NCBI RefSeq assembly: GCF_002902945.1
Contig: NZ_CP026101.1
Location: forward strand, 930,001-994,000
DNA from: Paraburkholderia caribensis
GTDB lineage: Bacteria; Pseudomonadota; Gammaproteobacteria; Burkholderiales; Burkholderiaceae
Length of the DNA stretch: 64,000 bases
Direction of reading: 5' to 3'
How positions within the stretch are numbered: the stretch's first letter is position 1; every line of letters begins with the position of its first letter. Below the pieces are notes generated by a model, which was not told the DNA's origin, searched no databases, and saw only the letters and a list, made by a program, of their open reading frames with translations. Positions 37,989 to 46,821 of the stretch are shown one piece after another. A program made the translations under genes and the position numbers.

Positions 37989-38151
37989 TGCGTAGCCGCG
38001 CGATCGGCATCCAGGGCCGCTTCATTACGTTTGTATTGCAGCCGCTCAGCCTCATCAGACCCTGTGCTATCGTTATGGCCAATTCCGCTCATCGGACCGG
38101 ATCGGCCGGCAAGAACCGCCCGGTAAGAACTCGAATAGCACGGCGTCTCGC

Positions 38152-39090
38152 ATGACTTTTTTCTCCGTATTGTTGGCCCTCATCATCGAACAGATGCGCG
38201 CGCTGTCGCCGAACAATCCGGTGTCGGCGCTCCTTCAATACCATGCGGAATCGACGGCGCACGGCTTCGATGCCGGCAAGGAGAAGCACGGCATCCTCGC
38301 GTGGCTGGTCGTCGTGCTGCCGTGGACGCTCGTCACCGGCCTGATCTATTTCGTGCTGTACGAGATCCACTTCGTGCTCGCGTTCCTCTGGAACGTTGCG
38401 GTGCTGTACTTCACGCTCGGCTTTCGCCAGTTCAGCCACTACTTCACCGACATCCATCTGTCGCTGAACAACGATGACGTGCCGCGCGCGCGTGAAATTC
38501 TCAATGAGTGGACGGGCCTCGATACCGTCGATATGCCCGTCAGCGAAATCGTCCGGCACACGCTGATTCATGCCGTCGTCGCATCGCATCGGCATGTGTT
38601 CGGCGTGTTCTTCTGGTTCCTGATTCCTGTCGGTCCGGCGGGCGCGGTGCTGTATCGCACGGCTGAGTATCTGGCGCGCACCTGGTCGAAGCCTGTCGAC
38701 GACCGGACGGCTGCGTTCTCCACCTTCGCGCAACGCGCGTTCTTCGTGATCGACTGGATTCCGTCGCGTCTGACTTCGATGGGCTTTGCGATCGTCGGCA
38801 ACTTCGAAGACGCGATCTACGCGTGGCGCAACCATGCGCGCCAATGGCCCGACCCGAACGACGGCGTGCTGCTCGCCGCCGGCAGCGGCGCGCTGGGTGC
38901 GCGTCTCGCGGGCCCGCTCGCTGAGGTATCGAGCCTCGACGCGCTGGCAACGGGCGACGGCGGCCCGATGCCCGTCGGCGACGACTGCACGCCGCGCACG
39001 CTGCAATCGGCGGTGGGCCTGGTATGGCGGGCTGTGATCCTGTGGATGATCCTGCTGCTGATGCTGACGATCGCCGTCTGGCTCGCCTGA
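38152..39090 (+). CDS. CobD/CbiB-family integral membrane protein
   Basis: A 312-aa polytopic membrane protein with about five hydrophobic segments. It starts MTFFSVLLALIIEQMRAL and shows similarity to CobD/CbiB (adenosylcobinamide-phosphate synthase) and AmpE. No other cobalamin gene is near, and homologues with this N-terminus occur in Burkholderia next to rsgA and orn, outside cobalamin clusters. A membrane protein of unknown function in that superfamily is the safest reading. Confidence 0.75.
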   Translation: MTFFSVLLALIIEQMRALSPNNPVSALLQYHAESTAHGFDAGKEKHGILAWLVVVLPWTLVTGLIYFVLYEIHFVLAFLWNVAVLYFTLGFRQFSHYFTDIHLSLNNDDVPRAREILNEWTGLDTVDMPVSEIVRHTLIHAVVASHRHVFGVFFWFLIPVGPAGAVLYRTAEYLARTWSKPVDDRTAAFSTFAQRAFFVIDWIPSRLTSMGFAIVGNFEDAIYAWRNHARQWPDPNDGVLLAAGSGALGARLAGPLAEVSSLDALATGDGGPMPVGDDCTPRTLQSAVGLVWRAVILWMILLLMLTIAVWLA

Positions 39091-39117
39091 GCGCCGGCTT
39101 TCCCTTAAACAGGCGTT

Positions 39118-39441
39118 TCACCCGTCCAGCGGATCGCGCGCCGTTCCGCAATTCCAGCACACGGTGAACTGCGCTTCGAGCAGTTCGCCGCACTGTGCGC
39201 AGCGCCAGCTGGGCGCGCCGATGGCCGGTCCGCTGCGCGCCGCATCGATCAACTTCCTCGCCAATGCTTCGTCGCGTTCGTCGACGAGCCATAACTCGGG
39301 CGCGCACTGATCCGCCGGAATCTCGCCGATCGCGCCGCTCAGATAGCGGTTATGCAATTCGCACGCAATACCCGCCGCTGCCAGCACGTTGATCCAATGC
39401 TGCCCAATCACGACGTTGGGCGCGTGCATGAGCTTCATCAT
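39118..39441 (-). CDS. DUF2007 protein with zinc-ribbon tail
   Basis: A 107-aa protein: an N-terminal DUF2007 (PII-like signal-integrating) fold (MMKLMHAPNVVIGQHWINVL to about residue 65) and a C-terminal zinc ribbon with two CxxC pairs, WRCAQCGELLEAQFTVCWNC. Function unknown. The ATG at 39441 is chosen; an upstream TTG at 39453 would overlap the rsgA stop. It lies 8 bases after rsgA and is the last gene of the M48-rsgA-DUF2007 operon. Confidence 0.8.
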   Translation of the reverse strand: MMKLMHAPNVVIGQHWINVLAAAGIACELHNRYLSGAIGEIPADQCAPELWLVDERDEALARKLIDAARSGPAIGAPSWRCAQCGELLEAQFTVCWNCGTARDPLDG

Positions 39442-39449
39442 GATTGCTG

Positions 39450-40403
39450 TCAACGGACGATCTGGCTTGCCTCATGTACGAGCTGCGCGTAGAGCGCGTG
39501 CCGTTCCTTCGCGATGCGGCCATCGGCGACGGCTTCGAGGATCGCGCAACCGGGCTCATGCAGATGGTGACAGTTGTAGAACCGGCAGTTGGGCAAGAGC
39601 GGCCTGAACTCGGGAAACGCGCGTTCGAGCATGCCTTCCGTCAGATGATGCAGGCCGAATTCCTGAAAGCCCGGCGAGTCGATCAACGCGCCTTCGCCAA
39701 CGGGAAGCGGGTAGAGGCGCGTGAACGTGGTCGTGTGGCGGCCGCTGTTGAGCGCTGTCGAGATTTCGCGCGTCGCCACTTCGGCATCGGGAATCAGCAG
39801 ATTGACGAGCGTCGACTTGCCCATGCCCGACTGGCCGAGCAGCAGGGTGGAATGGCCGCTCAGATGGGCTTCGAGGATTTCGCGCGCGGCGTCCGGCTGC
39901 CCCTTGATGGACACTTCGAGCACCGTATAGCCGAGTCCGCGATACAGGTCGAGCCGCTTGCGCGCGAGCGGCAGCGCGGCTTGGACGTCGATCTTGTTCA
40001 GCACGATCAGCGGCTTCAGTTCGTTCTCTTCCGCGGCGACGAGCGCGCGGCCGAGCAGGTCTTCGCTGAAATGCGGCTCGGTGGCGAGCACGATCAGCAG
40101 CTGATCGAGATTGGCCGCGAACAGCTTCGACTTGTACTGATCCGAGCGATACAGCAGATTGCGCCGTTCGCCGATCTCGACGATCACGCCCTGATCGGCG
40201 GATGTCGACTCGTACAGCACCTGATCGCCGACGGCGATCTCGCTGCGCTTGCCGCGCGGGAAGCATTGCAGGATCGCGCTGCCGTCCTCGGGCGCGACGA
40301 TGTAGTGACGTCCATGCGCGGCGATCACGAGGCCGCGCACGCGCTCCTGGGCGCGGTCGCTGGCGGCAGCGGCGCGCAGCGCTTTCGGCGAGCGGCCGCT
40401 CAT
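39450..40403 (-). CDS. rsgA: Ribosome small subunit-dependent GTPase A
   Basis: Circularly permuted GTPase that checks late 30S maturation. The 317-aa protein has an OB-fold, then G motifs in permuted order: NKID (G4), GQSGMGKSTLVN (G1), DSPGFQEFG (G3). The C-terminal zinc site is LPNCRFYNCHHLHEPGCAI (Cys-Cys-His-Cys). It overlaps the upstream M48 protease stop by four bases (ATGA), which points to translational coupling. Confidence 0.95.
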   Translation of the reverse strand: MSGRSPKALRAAAASDRAQERVRGLVIAAHGRHYIVAPEDGSAILQCFPRGKRSEIAVGDQVLYESTSADQGVIVEIGERRNLLYRSDQYKSKLFAANLDQLLIVLATEPHFSEDLLGRALVAAEENELKPLIVLNKIDVQAALPLARKRLDLYRGLGYTVLEVSIKGQPDAAREILEAHLSGHSTLLLGQSGMGKSTLVNLLIPDAEVATREISTALNSGRHTTTFTRLYPLPVGEGALIDSPGFQEFGLHHLTEGMLERAFPEFRPLLPNCRFYNCHHLHEPGCAILEAVADGRIAKERHALYAQLVHEASQIVR

Positions 40404-41659
40404 GCGTGACGCAGCAGACGGTCGATCCGCTGCGACGCAGGCGGATGCGAGTAGTAGAACGCGGTGTAGAGCGGGTCGGGCGTGAGCGTCGACGCGTTGT
40501 CTTCGTACAGCTTGACGAGCGCGTTGACGAGATCCTTCGCGTCGGCCTGCGTCGCGGCAAAAGCGTCCGCTTCGAATTCATGCTTGCGCGAACTGAGGCT
40601 GCCCAGCGGCGTCACGAAGAACAGGAACACGGGCACCGCGAGGAAGAACAGCACCAGCGCGAGGCCGTCGTTGCTGGCCGTCAGCGACGGACGCACGCCG
40701 AGCCCCTCGAAGAACCACGTACGCTGCGTGAGCCAGCCGAGCAGCGCAAGCATCGCCAGGCTGATCAGAAACGTGACGATCATCCGCTTGATCACGTGGC
40801 GGCGCTTGAAGTGGCCGAGTTCATGCGCGAGCACCGCTTCGATCTCGCTGCCCGACAGACGCGAGAGCAGAGTGTCGAAGAACACGATGCGCTTGGACGA
40901 ACCAAAGCCCGTGAAATACGCGTTGCCATGTGCCGAACGGCGGCTGCCGTCCATTACGAACAGGCCCTTGGCCGCGAAGCCGCAGCGCTTCATCAGCGCA
41001 TCGATGCGCTGCACGAGCGCCTCGTCTCTCAGCGGTTCGAACTTGTTGAACATGGGCGCGATGAAAGACGGATAGAGGATCAGCACCAGCATCTGGAACA
41101 CGACCCATACGACCCACGTCCACCACCACCAGTACGTGCCCGCCTGATTCATCAGCCACAGCACGACGAACAGCAGCGGCAGGCCGAACGCGGCGCCCAG
41201 CAGCACACCCTTGATGCGGTCGACGAAAAAGATGCGCTTGGTCATCCGGTTGAAGCCGAAGCGCTGTTCGATACCGAACTGGCGGTAATAGTCGAACGGC
41301 AGGTCGATCGCGCTCGTGATCGCGATCACGGCCGCCACCAGCAGGATCTGGCCGATGTAGCCGTTGCCCGCCACGTCGCCGATGGCGAGATCGAGCGCCT
41401 GCACGCCGCCCAGCAGCGTGAGCGCGATCAGCACGGCCGCGCTGACGACGATCTCGATCATCGTGAGCCGCGTGCGCTCGACGGTGTAGTCGGCGGCGCG
41501 CTGGTGCGCCGACAGGGCGATCGTGCCCGCGAACTGCTGCGGCACGCTCTCGCGGTGCGCCGCAACGAAGCGGATCTGGCGCGACGCGAGCCAGAGCTTC
41601 GTGCCGACCATCGCCAGCACGGCGATCACGAACAGAACGGTGAAGTAGAGAGGAGGCAT
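40400..41659 (-). CDS. M48-family (Ste24-like) membrane metallopeptidase
   Basis: A 419-aa zinc protease with about seven membrane segments. The active site is VLAHELGHFKRRH (HExxH), and the third ligand is a glutamate in SSRKHEFEADAFAA. The long N-terminal membrane domain and the motif GSSKRIVFFDTLL make it CAAX prenyl-protease/Ste24-like rather than HtpX. It probably degrades damaged inner-membrane proteins. First gene of a three-gene operon with rsgA and the DUF2007 gene, divergent from orn. Confidence 0.9.
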   Translation of the reverse strand: MPPLYFTVLFVIAVLAMVGTKLWLASRQIRFVAAHRESVPQQFAGTIALSAHQRAADYTVERTRLTMIEIVVSAAVLIALTLLGGVQALDLAIGDVAGNGYIGQILLVAAVIAITSAIDLPFDYYRQFGIEQRFGFNRMTKRIFFVDRIKGVLLGAAFGLPLLFVVLWLMNQAGTYWWWWTWVVWVVFQMLVLILYPSFIAPMFNKFEPLRDEALVQRIDALMKRCGFAAKGLFVMDGSRRSAHGNAYFTGFGSSKRIVFFDTLLSRLSGSEIEAVLAHELGHFKRRHVIKRMIVTFLISLAMLALLGWLTQRTWFFEGLGVRPSLTASNDGLALVLFFLAVPVFLFFVTPLGSLSSRKHEFEADAFAATQADAKDLVNALVKLYEDNASTLTPDPLYTAFYYSHPPASQRIDRLLRHA

Positions 41660-41789
41660 CCGGGGAATCCGTAGGTTCTATGCGAGAATTATATGGTTGT
41701 TCCCGCTCGCGGGCGGGAGCGCGCCATCTTCGGCGGGCGGCGGGTGTAACGCGATCCGCTCGCGCGGTCCCCAATCAAGGTTGCCTTCA

Positions 41790-42422
41790 ATGACTGACAT
41801 TATCGAATCCGTCGATCAGCCGCTCGTGCGCAGCGACATGAATCTCGTCTGGCTGGACATGGAAATGACGGGGCTCGATCCCGACAACGACCGTATCATC
41901 GAAATCGCCGTGGTCGTGACGAACTCGACGCTCGACAGGCTGGTTGAAGGCCCCGTGCTCGCCATTCATCAGAGCGACGAAACGCTCGGCAAGATGGACG
42001 ACTGGAACAAGAACACGCATGGCCGTTCCGGGCTGATCGACCGCGTGCGCGCGTCGACGGTGACGGAGGCCGACGCCACCGAACAGATCCGCGCGTTCCT
42101 CGGCCAGCACGTTCCGCCCGGCAAGTCGCCGATGTGCGGCAACTCGATCTGCCAGGACCGCCGTTTCATGGCGCGCTGGATGCCCGAACTGGAAACGTTT
42201 TTCCATTACCGCAACCTCGACGTCAGCACGCTGAAGGAACTGTGCCGCCGCTGGCAGCCCGCGATCTACAAGGGCTTCCAGAAGCGCGCGATGCACACCG
42301 CGCTCGCCGACATCCACGAATCGATCGACGAACTGCGCTACTACCGCGAGCATTTCCTGATCCCGGCGGCGAGCACCGCGAGCGCGGCCGACGCGCCGTC
42401 CAGCGAAGCCAGCGCGAAATAA
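41790..42422 (+). CDS. orn: Oligoribonuclease
   Basis: 3'-5' exoribonuclease that finishes RNA decay by hydrolysing 2-5-mers and also clears pGpG, the breakdown product of c-di-GMP. The 210-aa DEDDh protein shows WLDMEMTGLDPDND (Asp-Glu), CGNSICQDRRFMARWMPELE, and HTALADIHESIDELRYYRE (His-Asp). The ATG at 41790 is chosen; the longer frame to 41697 is unlikely. The protein ends with an Ala/Ser-rich tail of about 20 residues. Divergent from the M48 operon. Confidence 0.96.
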   Translation: MTDIIESVDQPLVRSDMNLVWLDMEMTGLDPDNDRIIEIAVVVTNSTLDRLVEGPVLAIHQSDETLGKMDDWNKNTHGRSGLIDRVRASTVTEADATEQIRAFLGQHVPPGKSPMCGNSICQDRRFMARWMPELETFFHYRNLDVSTLKELCRRWQPAIYKGFQKRAMHTALADIHESIDELRYYREHFLIPAASTASAADAPSSEASAK

Positions 42423-42425
42423 GTT

Positions 42426-43032
<607 letters not shown>

Positions 43033-43052
<20 letters not shown>

Positions 43053-43644
43053 CGTCGTCGTCCAGATCTTCGGAATCGTTGCTGCCGGCGTCGTCATGGC
43101 CGGCGCCGTCTGCGTTCTTGATCCACTGGAACAGATCGCGGAAGTAGCGCGGCGGCTTGCCTTGCTGCGCTTCCTTGCGCGCATTGCGGATCAGCGTGCG
43201 GCCTTCCTGCGGGTCGGCGGCGGGGTGCTGGCGGATGAATTCGGTCAGTGCGGCGTCGTCGGCGAGCAGCTGCTCGCGGGTGCGTTCGATCCAGTGCAGG
43301 CGCGCCGTTTCGGCCTTGTTGACGCCCTTGTACCTGTCGAGCGCTTCGCGCAGCGCGGCCGTTTCGTGGTCCAGCAGGCCGCGCATCACCTTGCCGACGT
43401 ACTGCATCTGGCGGCGCTTGCCTTCGTGATCGGTGATGCGGCGTGCTTCGCGCACGGCGTCATCGAGCGATTCGGGCATCGGCATGCGCTTCAATGCGTC
43501 TTTCGGCAGCGCGACGAGCTCTACGCCCAGCTCCTGCAACGCGTGCATTTCGCGCTTCAGTTGCGACTTGCTGGGACGGTCATACCCGTTGTCGTCGACG
43601 ACGTCAGCGGGTTCCATGGGTTGAATGCGGGTTTTGCGTGTCAT
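43033..43644 (-). CDS. darP: Ribosome-associated protein DarP (YjgA, DUF615)
   Basis: A 203-aa all-alpha protein of the DUF615 family. In E. coli, YjgA/DarP binds late 50S intermediates at a site near domains of 23S rRNA. Motifs include SKSQLKREMHALQELGVELV and RRQMQYVGKVMRGL, and the acidic C-terminus is typical (DSEDLDDDDDESRA). A minus-strand TACAAT at 43657-43652 would place the transcript start at the ATG itself. It is divergent from pmbA. Confidence 0.92.
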
Positions 43645-43748
43645 GCCCGATATTGTAGCGTGCCGGGCCGCGCTGGCCGGGCGAGGTGCGGTCCGCGAAG
43701 CAATGCGCGCGAGGCACATGCGAATGCCAGGTACGCTAGCGTAGAGCT

Positions 43749-43757
43749 TGCTATGAT
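43749..43757 (+). promoter_or_regulatory. Candidate extended -10 promoter of pmbA
   Basis: TGC followed directly by TATGAT forms an extended -10 box. Transcription would start near 43764, about 100 bases before the pmbA ATG. No -35 is obvious. Confidence 0.45.
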
Positions 43758-43862
43758 CGCGGGATACGTCGGCGCACAGGCCGGCTGAACACAGCGCTGG
43801 CAACGACGAACTCTCGCGGGCTTCGGCCCGGACGGCACCGCAACTCAGGACGGCAAACGACA

Positions 43863-45233
43863 ATGGCAGCAGACACGGAAGCCCGGCAACGATTTTTCCC
43901 GCATACGCAGGATGAACTGAAGGAAATCGCCTCCGACATTCTTCGTCACGCAAAGTCGCTCGGCGCAAGCGACGCGGCAACCGAGATTTCGGAAGGCGAC
44001 GGCCTGTCCGTCTCCGTGCGGCGCGGCGAAGTCGAAACCATCGAGCACAACCGCGACAAGATGGTCGGCGTGACGGTGTTCATCGGCAACAAGCGCGGCA
44101 ACGCGAGTACGTCTGACTTTTCGTCCCAAGCGCTGAAGGACACGGTGATGGCCGCGTACAACATCGCGCGCTTCACGGCCGAGGACGACTGCGCGGGTCT
44201 GGCGGAAGAAGAGCTGCTGGAAAAGGACCCGCGGGATCTCGACCTGTATCACCCGTGGAATCTGGACGCGGACGAAGCTGTCGAGCTCGCGCGTCGCGCG
44301 GAAGATGCCGCCTTCGCCGTGAGCCCGCAGATCAAGAACTCGGAAGGCGCGAGTGTGTCGGCCCAGCATTCGCAGTTCGTGCTCGGCACGTCGCGAGGGT
44401 TTCTCTCGGGTTATCCGTACTCGCGTCATTACGTGGCGTGCGCGCCGATCGCGGGGAGCGGGCGCAACATGCAGCGCGACGACTGGTATACGTCGAAGCG
44501 TAGTGCTGGTGAGCTTGCCGATCCCGAAGCGGTCGGACGCTATGCCGCCGAGCGGGCGCTGGCGCGCATGGGCGCGCGCGGGCTCGACACGCGCAAGGTG
44601 CCGGTGCTGTTCGAGGCGCCGCTCGCGGCTGGTCTGCTCGGCGCGTTCGTGCAGGCGACGAGTGGCGGCGCGTTGTATCGCAAGACGACGTTTCTGGTCG
44701 ACAGTCTCGGCAAGCCGGTGTTTGCGCCGCATGTGCAGGTCGTGGAAGATCCGCACGTGCCGCGCGCGATGGGCAGTGCGCCGTTCGACGAAGAGGGCGT
44801 GCGGACGAAGCAGCGTTCGGTGGTGAAGGACGGCGTTGTCGAAGGGTATTTTCTGTCGACGTATTCGGCGCGCAAGCTCGGCATGCCGACGACGGGCAAT
44901 GCGGGTGGTTCGCATAATCTGTCGCTGCGGAGTTCGTTGACGCAGGCGTCGGATGACTTCGAGGAGATGCTGCGCAAGCTCGGGACGGGGTTGTTGCTCA
45001 CCGAGTTGATGGGGCAGGGCGTCAACTACGTGACGGGCGATTATTCGCGCGGCGCGTCGGGGTTCTGGGTCGAGAATGGGAAGATTCAGTATCCCGTTGA
45101 AGAGATTACTGTTGCCAGTACGCTGCAGGAGATGTTCCGGCATGTCGTAGCGATTGGGGCGGACACGATTGTCCGCGGGACTAAGCAGACGGGTTCTGTT
45201 TTGATTGAGCGGATGACTGTTGCTGGGCAGTGA
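43863..45233 (+). CDS. pmbA: Metalloprotease PmbA (TldE)
   Basis: Partner of TldD in a heteromeric peptidase that matures microcin B17 and degrades unfolded peptides in E. coli. The 456-aa protein has the TldD/PmbA N-terminal domain (SDAATEISEGDGLSVSVRRG), the middle PVLFEAPLAAGLLGAFVQA, and the C-terminal DYSRGASGFWVENGKIQYPV. PmbA itself does not hold the zinc motif; TldD does. The last 250 bases have visibly lower use of C-ending codons than the rest. A long T-run follows the stop, without an obvious hairpin. Confidence 0.95.
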   Translation: MAADTEARQRFFPHTQDELKEIASDILRHAKSLGASDAATEISEGDGLSVSVRRGEVETIEHNRDKMVGVTVFIGNKRGNASTSDFSSQALKDTVMAAYNIARFTAEDDCAGLAEEELLEKDPRDLDLYHPWNLDADEAVELARRAEDAAFAVSPQIKNSEGASVSAQHSQFVLGTSRGFLSGYPYSRHYVACAPIAGSGRNMQRDDWYTSKRSAGELADPEAVGRYAAERALARMGARGLDTRKVPVLFEAPLAAGLLGAFVQATSGGALYRKTTFLVDSLGKPVFAPHVQVVEDPHVPRAMGSAPFDEEGVRTKQRSVVKDGVVEGYFLSTYSARKLGMPTTGNAGGSHNLSLRSSLTQASDDFEEMLRKLGTGLLLTELMGQGVNYVTGDYSRGASGFWVENGKIQYPVEEITVASTLQEMFRHVVAIGADTIVRGTKQTGSVLIERMTVAGQ

Positions 45234-45360
45234 TTTTTTTTTGCCTGCGGCCGGCTGGGGTCTTTCGGTTGGCTTGCCGCTGGCTTTTGTGATGTTGTTT
45301 GGTGTTTTTTGTTTTTGTTTTTGCGCTGGCATCCGCGATTTGACTTCTCGCTTCGCTGGT

Positions 45361-45542
45361 CGGTGTGTTGGCCTTTGCTTTTCGCTGGCATCCGCGTTAC
45401 GTTAGCGTGCTTCAGGCGTCGCCCCTGTGCGGGGCGGCACCTACTTTTCTTTGCCGCCGCAAAGAAAAGTAGGCAAAAGAAAGCGGCTCACACCGCCAGC
45501 CCGTGTTCTTGTCCACGGGCCCCCAACGTCCCCACGCTTCAC
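45361..45542 (+). repeat. Left arm of a large intergenic inverted repeat
   Basis: Matches the reverse complement of 45882-46062. The inner 127 bases (45416-45542 against 45882-46008) differ at only about four positions; the outer 55 are more diverged. The arm holds its own perfect 14-bp hairpin, CTACTTTTCTTTGC (45441-45454) with GCAAAGAAAAGTAG (45459-45472), and a GCCCC/GGGGC hairpin just before it. Intergenic elements of this sequence recur in Burkholderia-group genomes as far as I recall. Confidence 0.88.
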
Positions 45543-45643
45543 TCGGCAACCGCATGACTCATGCTCGTTGCCAGCGCACTTGCGGTGCTCATCACCCGCC
45601 TCAGAGTCCCGCATTACAGCACGCCGTGCCACATACTCCACGG

Positions 45644-45670
45644 CCGCCCAGGTGGCAAACTGTGTGTAGG
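45644..45670 (+). repeat. Inner inverted repeat, left copy
   Basis: A 27-base sequence beginning CCGCCCAGGTGGCAAACTG, repeated perfectly in reverse complement at 45754-45780, with an 83-base spacer. It is nested inside the larger inverted repeat. Confidence 0.9.
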
Positions 45671-45753
45671 TTGTCGCGTCGTATAGGATAGCGCTCCTAC
45701 AGGGTAGGACGCATGCGCAATCGGTCCGGAGTGAGGCGTGCGAGGCGCTACGG

Positions 45754-45780
45754 CCTACACACAGTTTGCCACCTGGGCGG
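45754..45780 (-). repeat. Inner inverted repeat, right copy
   Basis: Perfect reverse complement of 45644-45670 over 27 bases. Confidence 0.9.
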
Positions 45781-45881
45781 CGCATACCGTTCGCTGCCGC
45801 TTGCCCGGGTACGGGTATTTGAAGTGGGTCAGGCGTTCATTCGAAGCGTTGGCAACGAGCACCAACCAGGGCCACTGGTGT

Positions 45882-46062
45882 GTGAAGTGTGGGGACGTTG
45901 GGGGCCCGTGGATAAGAAGATGGGCTGGCGGTGTGAGCCGCTTTCTTTTGCCTACTTTTCTTTGCGGCGGCAAAGAAAAGTAGGTGCCGCCCCGCACAGG
46001 GGCGACGCTTGAAGCGAGCTAACGAATCGCGGATGCCAGCGAAAGCAAAGGCCAACACACCG
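45882..46062 (-). repeat. Right arm of a large intergenic inverted repeat
   Basis: Reverse complement of the left arm. Contains the same 14-bp hairpin (45952-45965 with 45970-45983). The flanks carry further degenerate copies of GCTGGCATCCGCG, in forward form near 45326 and 45383, and in reverse form near 46028, 46096 and 46122. Confidence 0.88.
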
Positions 46063-46195
46063 CACGGGCAACGCGCGACCAGCAAACACCGTAACGCGGA
46101 TGCCAGCGACGCAAAACAAACCGCGGATACCAGCGCAGAAGCAAAGAACACGAACCTGCTAGCACCCCAACCAATAGCGTCGCAGACAAAAACCC

Positions 46196-46696
46196 CTACC
46201 TCGCTACGCGTTGATAAACCACAAACGCATATTCAAAATCATTCGGCTCTTTAGCCCGATGCATCTCGCGAGAAACCTCACGCCAAATCGCCGGATCAGG
46301 CGCCGGAAACCTCGCATCGCCGTCAAAATCGGCATGAATTTCAGTAACGATCATCTTATCCGCGCGAAGCGCACCTTCCTGATACAACTGCGCACCGCCG
46401 ATCAAGAACGCCTCGGCGGCCCCATCGCGCGCCGCGAGCGCCAACGCATCATCGAGATTGGTAACGGTATCGCACCCGTCGAAGCGTCGCTGAGCATCGC
46501 GCGTCACGACGATATTGCGCCGCCCAGGCAGCACCCGCCCAATCGATTCATGCGTCTTGCGCCCCATGACAATAGGCGCGCCCATCGTCGTGCGTTTGAA
46601 GAATGCGAGGTCTTCGGGCAGCCGCCAGGGCAACTGGTTATCACGGCCGATCACGCCATTGCGGGCGCGAGCGACGATCAGCGTCAGCGTCGTCAT
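46196..46696 (-). CDS. folA: Dihydrofolate reductase
   Basis: NADPH-dependent reduction of dihydrofolate to tetrahydrofolate, needed after thymidylate synthesis. The 166-aa protein has ARARNGVIGRDNQLPWRLPE at the N-terminus, the DLAFFKRTTMGAPIVMGRKT segment with the nucleotide-binding GRKT, and the catalytic acid Asp/Glu in LPEDLAFFK. thyA, its metabolic partner, lies about 10 kb away on the other strand with the amyloid-like locus between. No hairpin terminator is seen before the inverted-repeat region. Confidence 0.95.
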   Translation of the reverse strand: MTTLTLIVARARNGVIGRDNQLPWRLPEDLAFFKRTTMGAPIVMGRKTHESIGRVLPGRRNIVVTRDAQRRFDGCDTVTNLDDALALAARDGAAEAFLIGGAQLYQEGALRADKMIVTEIHADFDGDARFPAPDPAIWREVSREMHRAKEPNDFEYAFVVYQRVAR

Positions 46697-46821
46697 GCGA
46701 AAAGTGAAGCGGATGGAAAGCGGAAGCTGATTCTACCCGACCGCGCCCCGTCCGCGAGAATGCCGCGAGAACGCGCCTCGCTCAAGGATGCCCGCGCGAA
46801 CAGCGAAATCACCAGCAACCG

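Larger units (their letters stand above)
45234..46195. other. Gene-free region between pmbA and folA
   Basis: 962 bases between two converging genes. About 700 bases (45361-46062) form one large inverted repeat, described under the repeat entries. The short reading frames in it are mirror images of one another and have no ribosome sites. No transposase remnant was found. The left edge is T-rich. Confidence 0.75.

Noticed and set aside
45361..46062. Insertion sequence
   Set aside because: There is no transposase frame or clear target duplication, and the two halves are inverted copies of a non-coding element; at most a non-autonomous element.
45309..46254. Several 60-110-codon frames in the pmbA-folA gap
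   Set aside because: They occur in mirror-image pairs because the region is an inverted repeat, with no ribosome sites or plausible protein composition.
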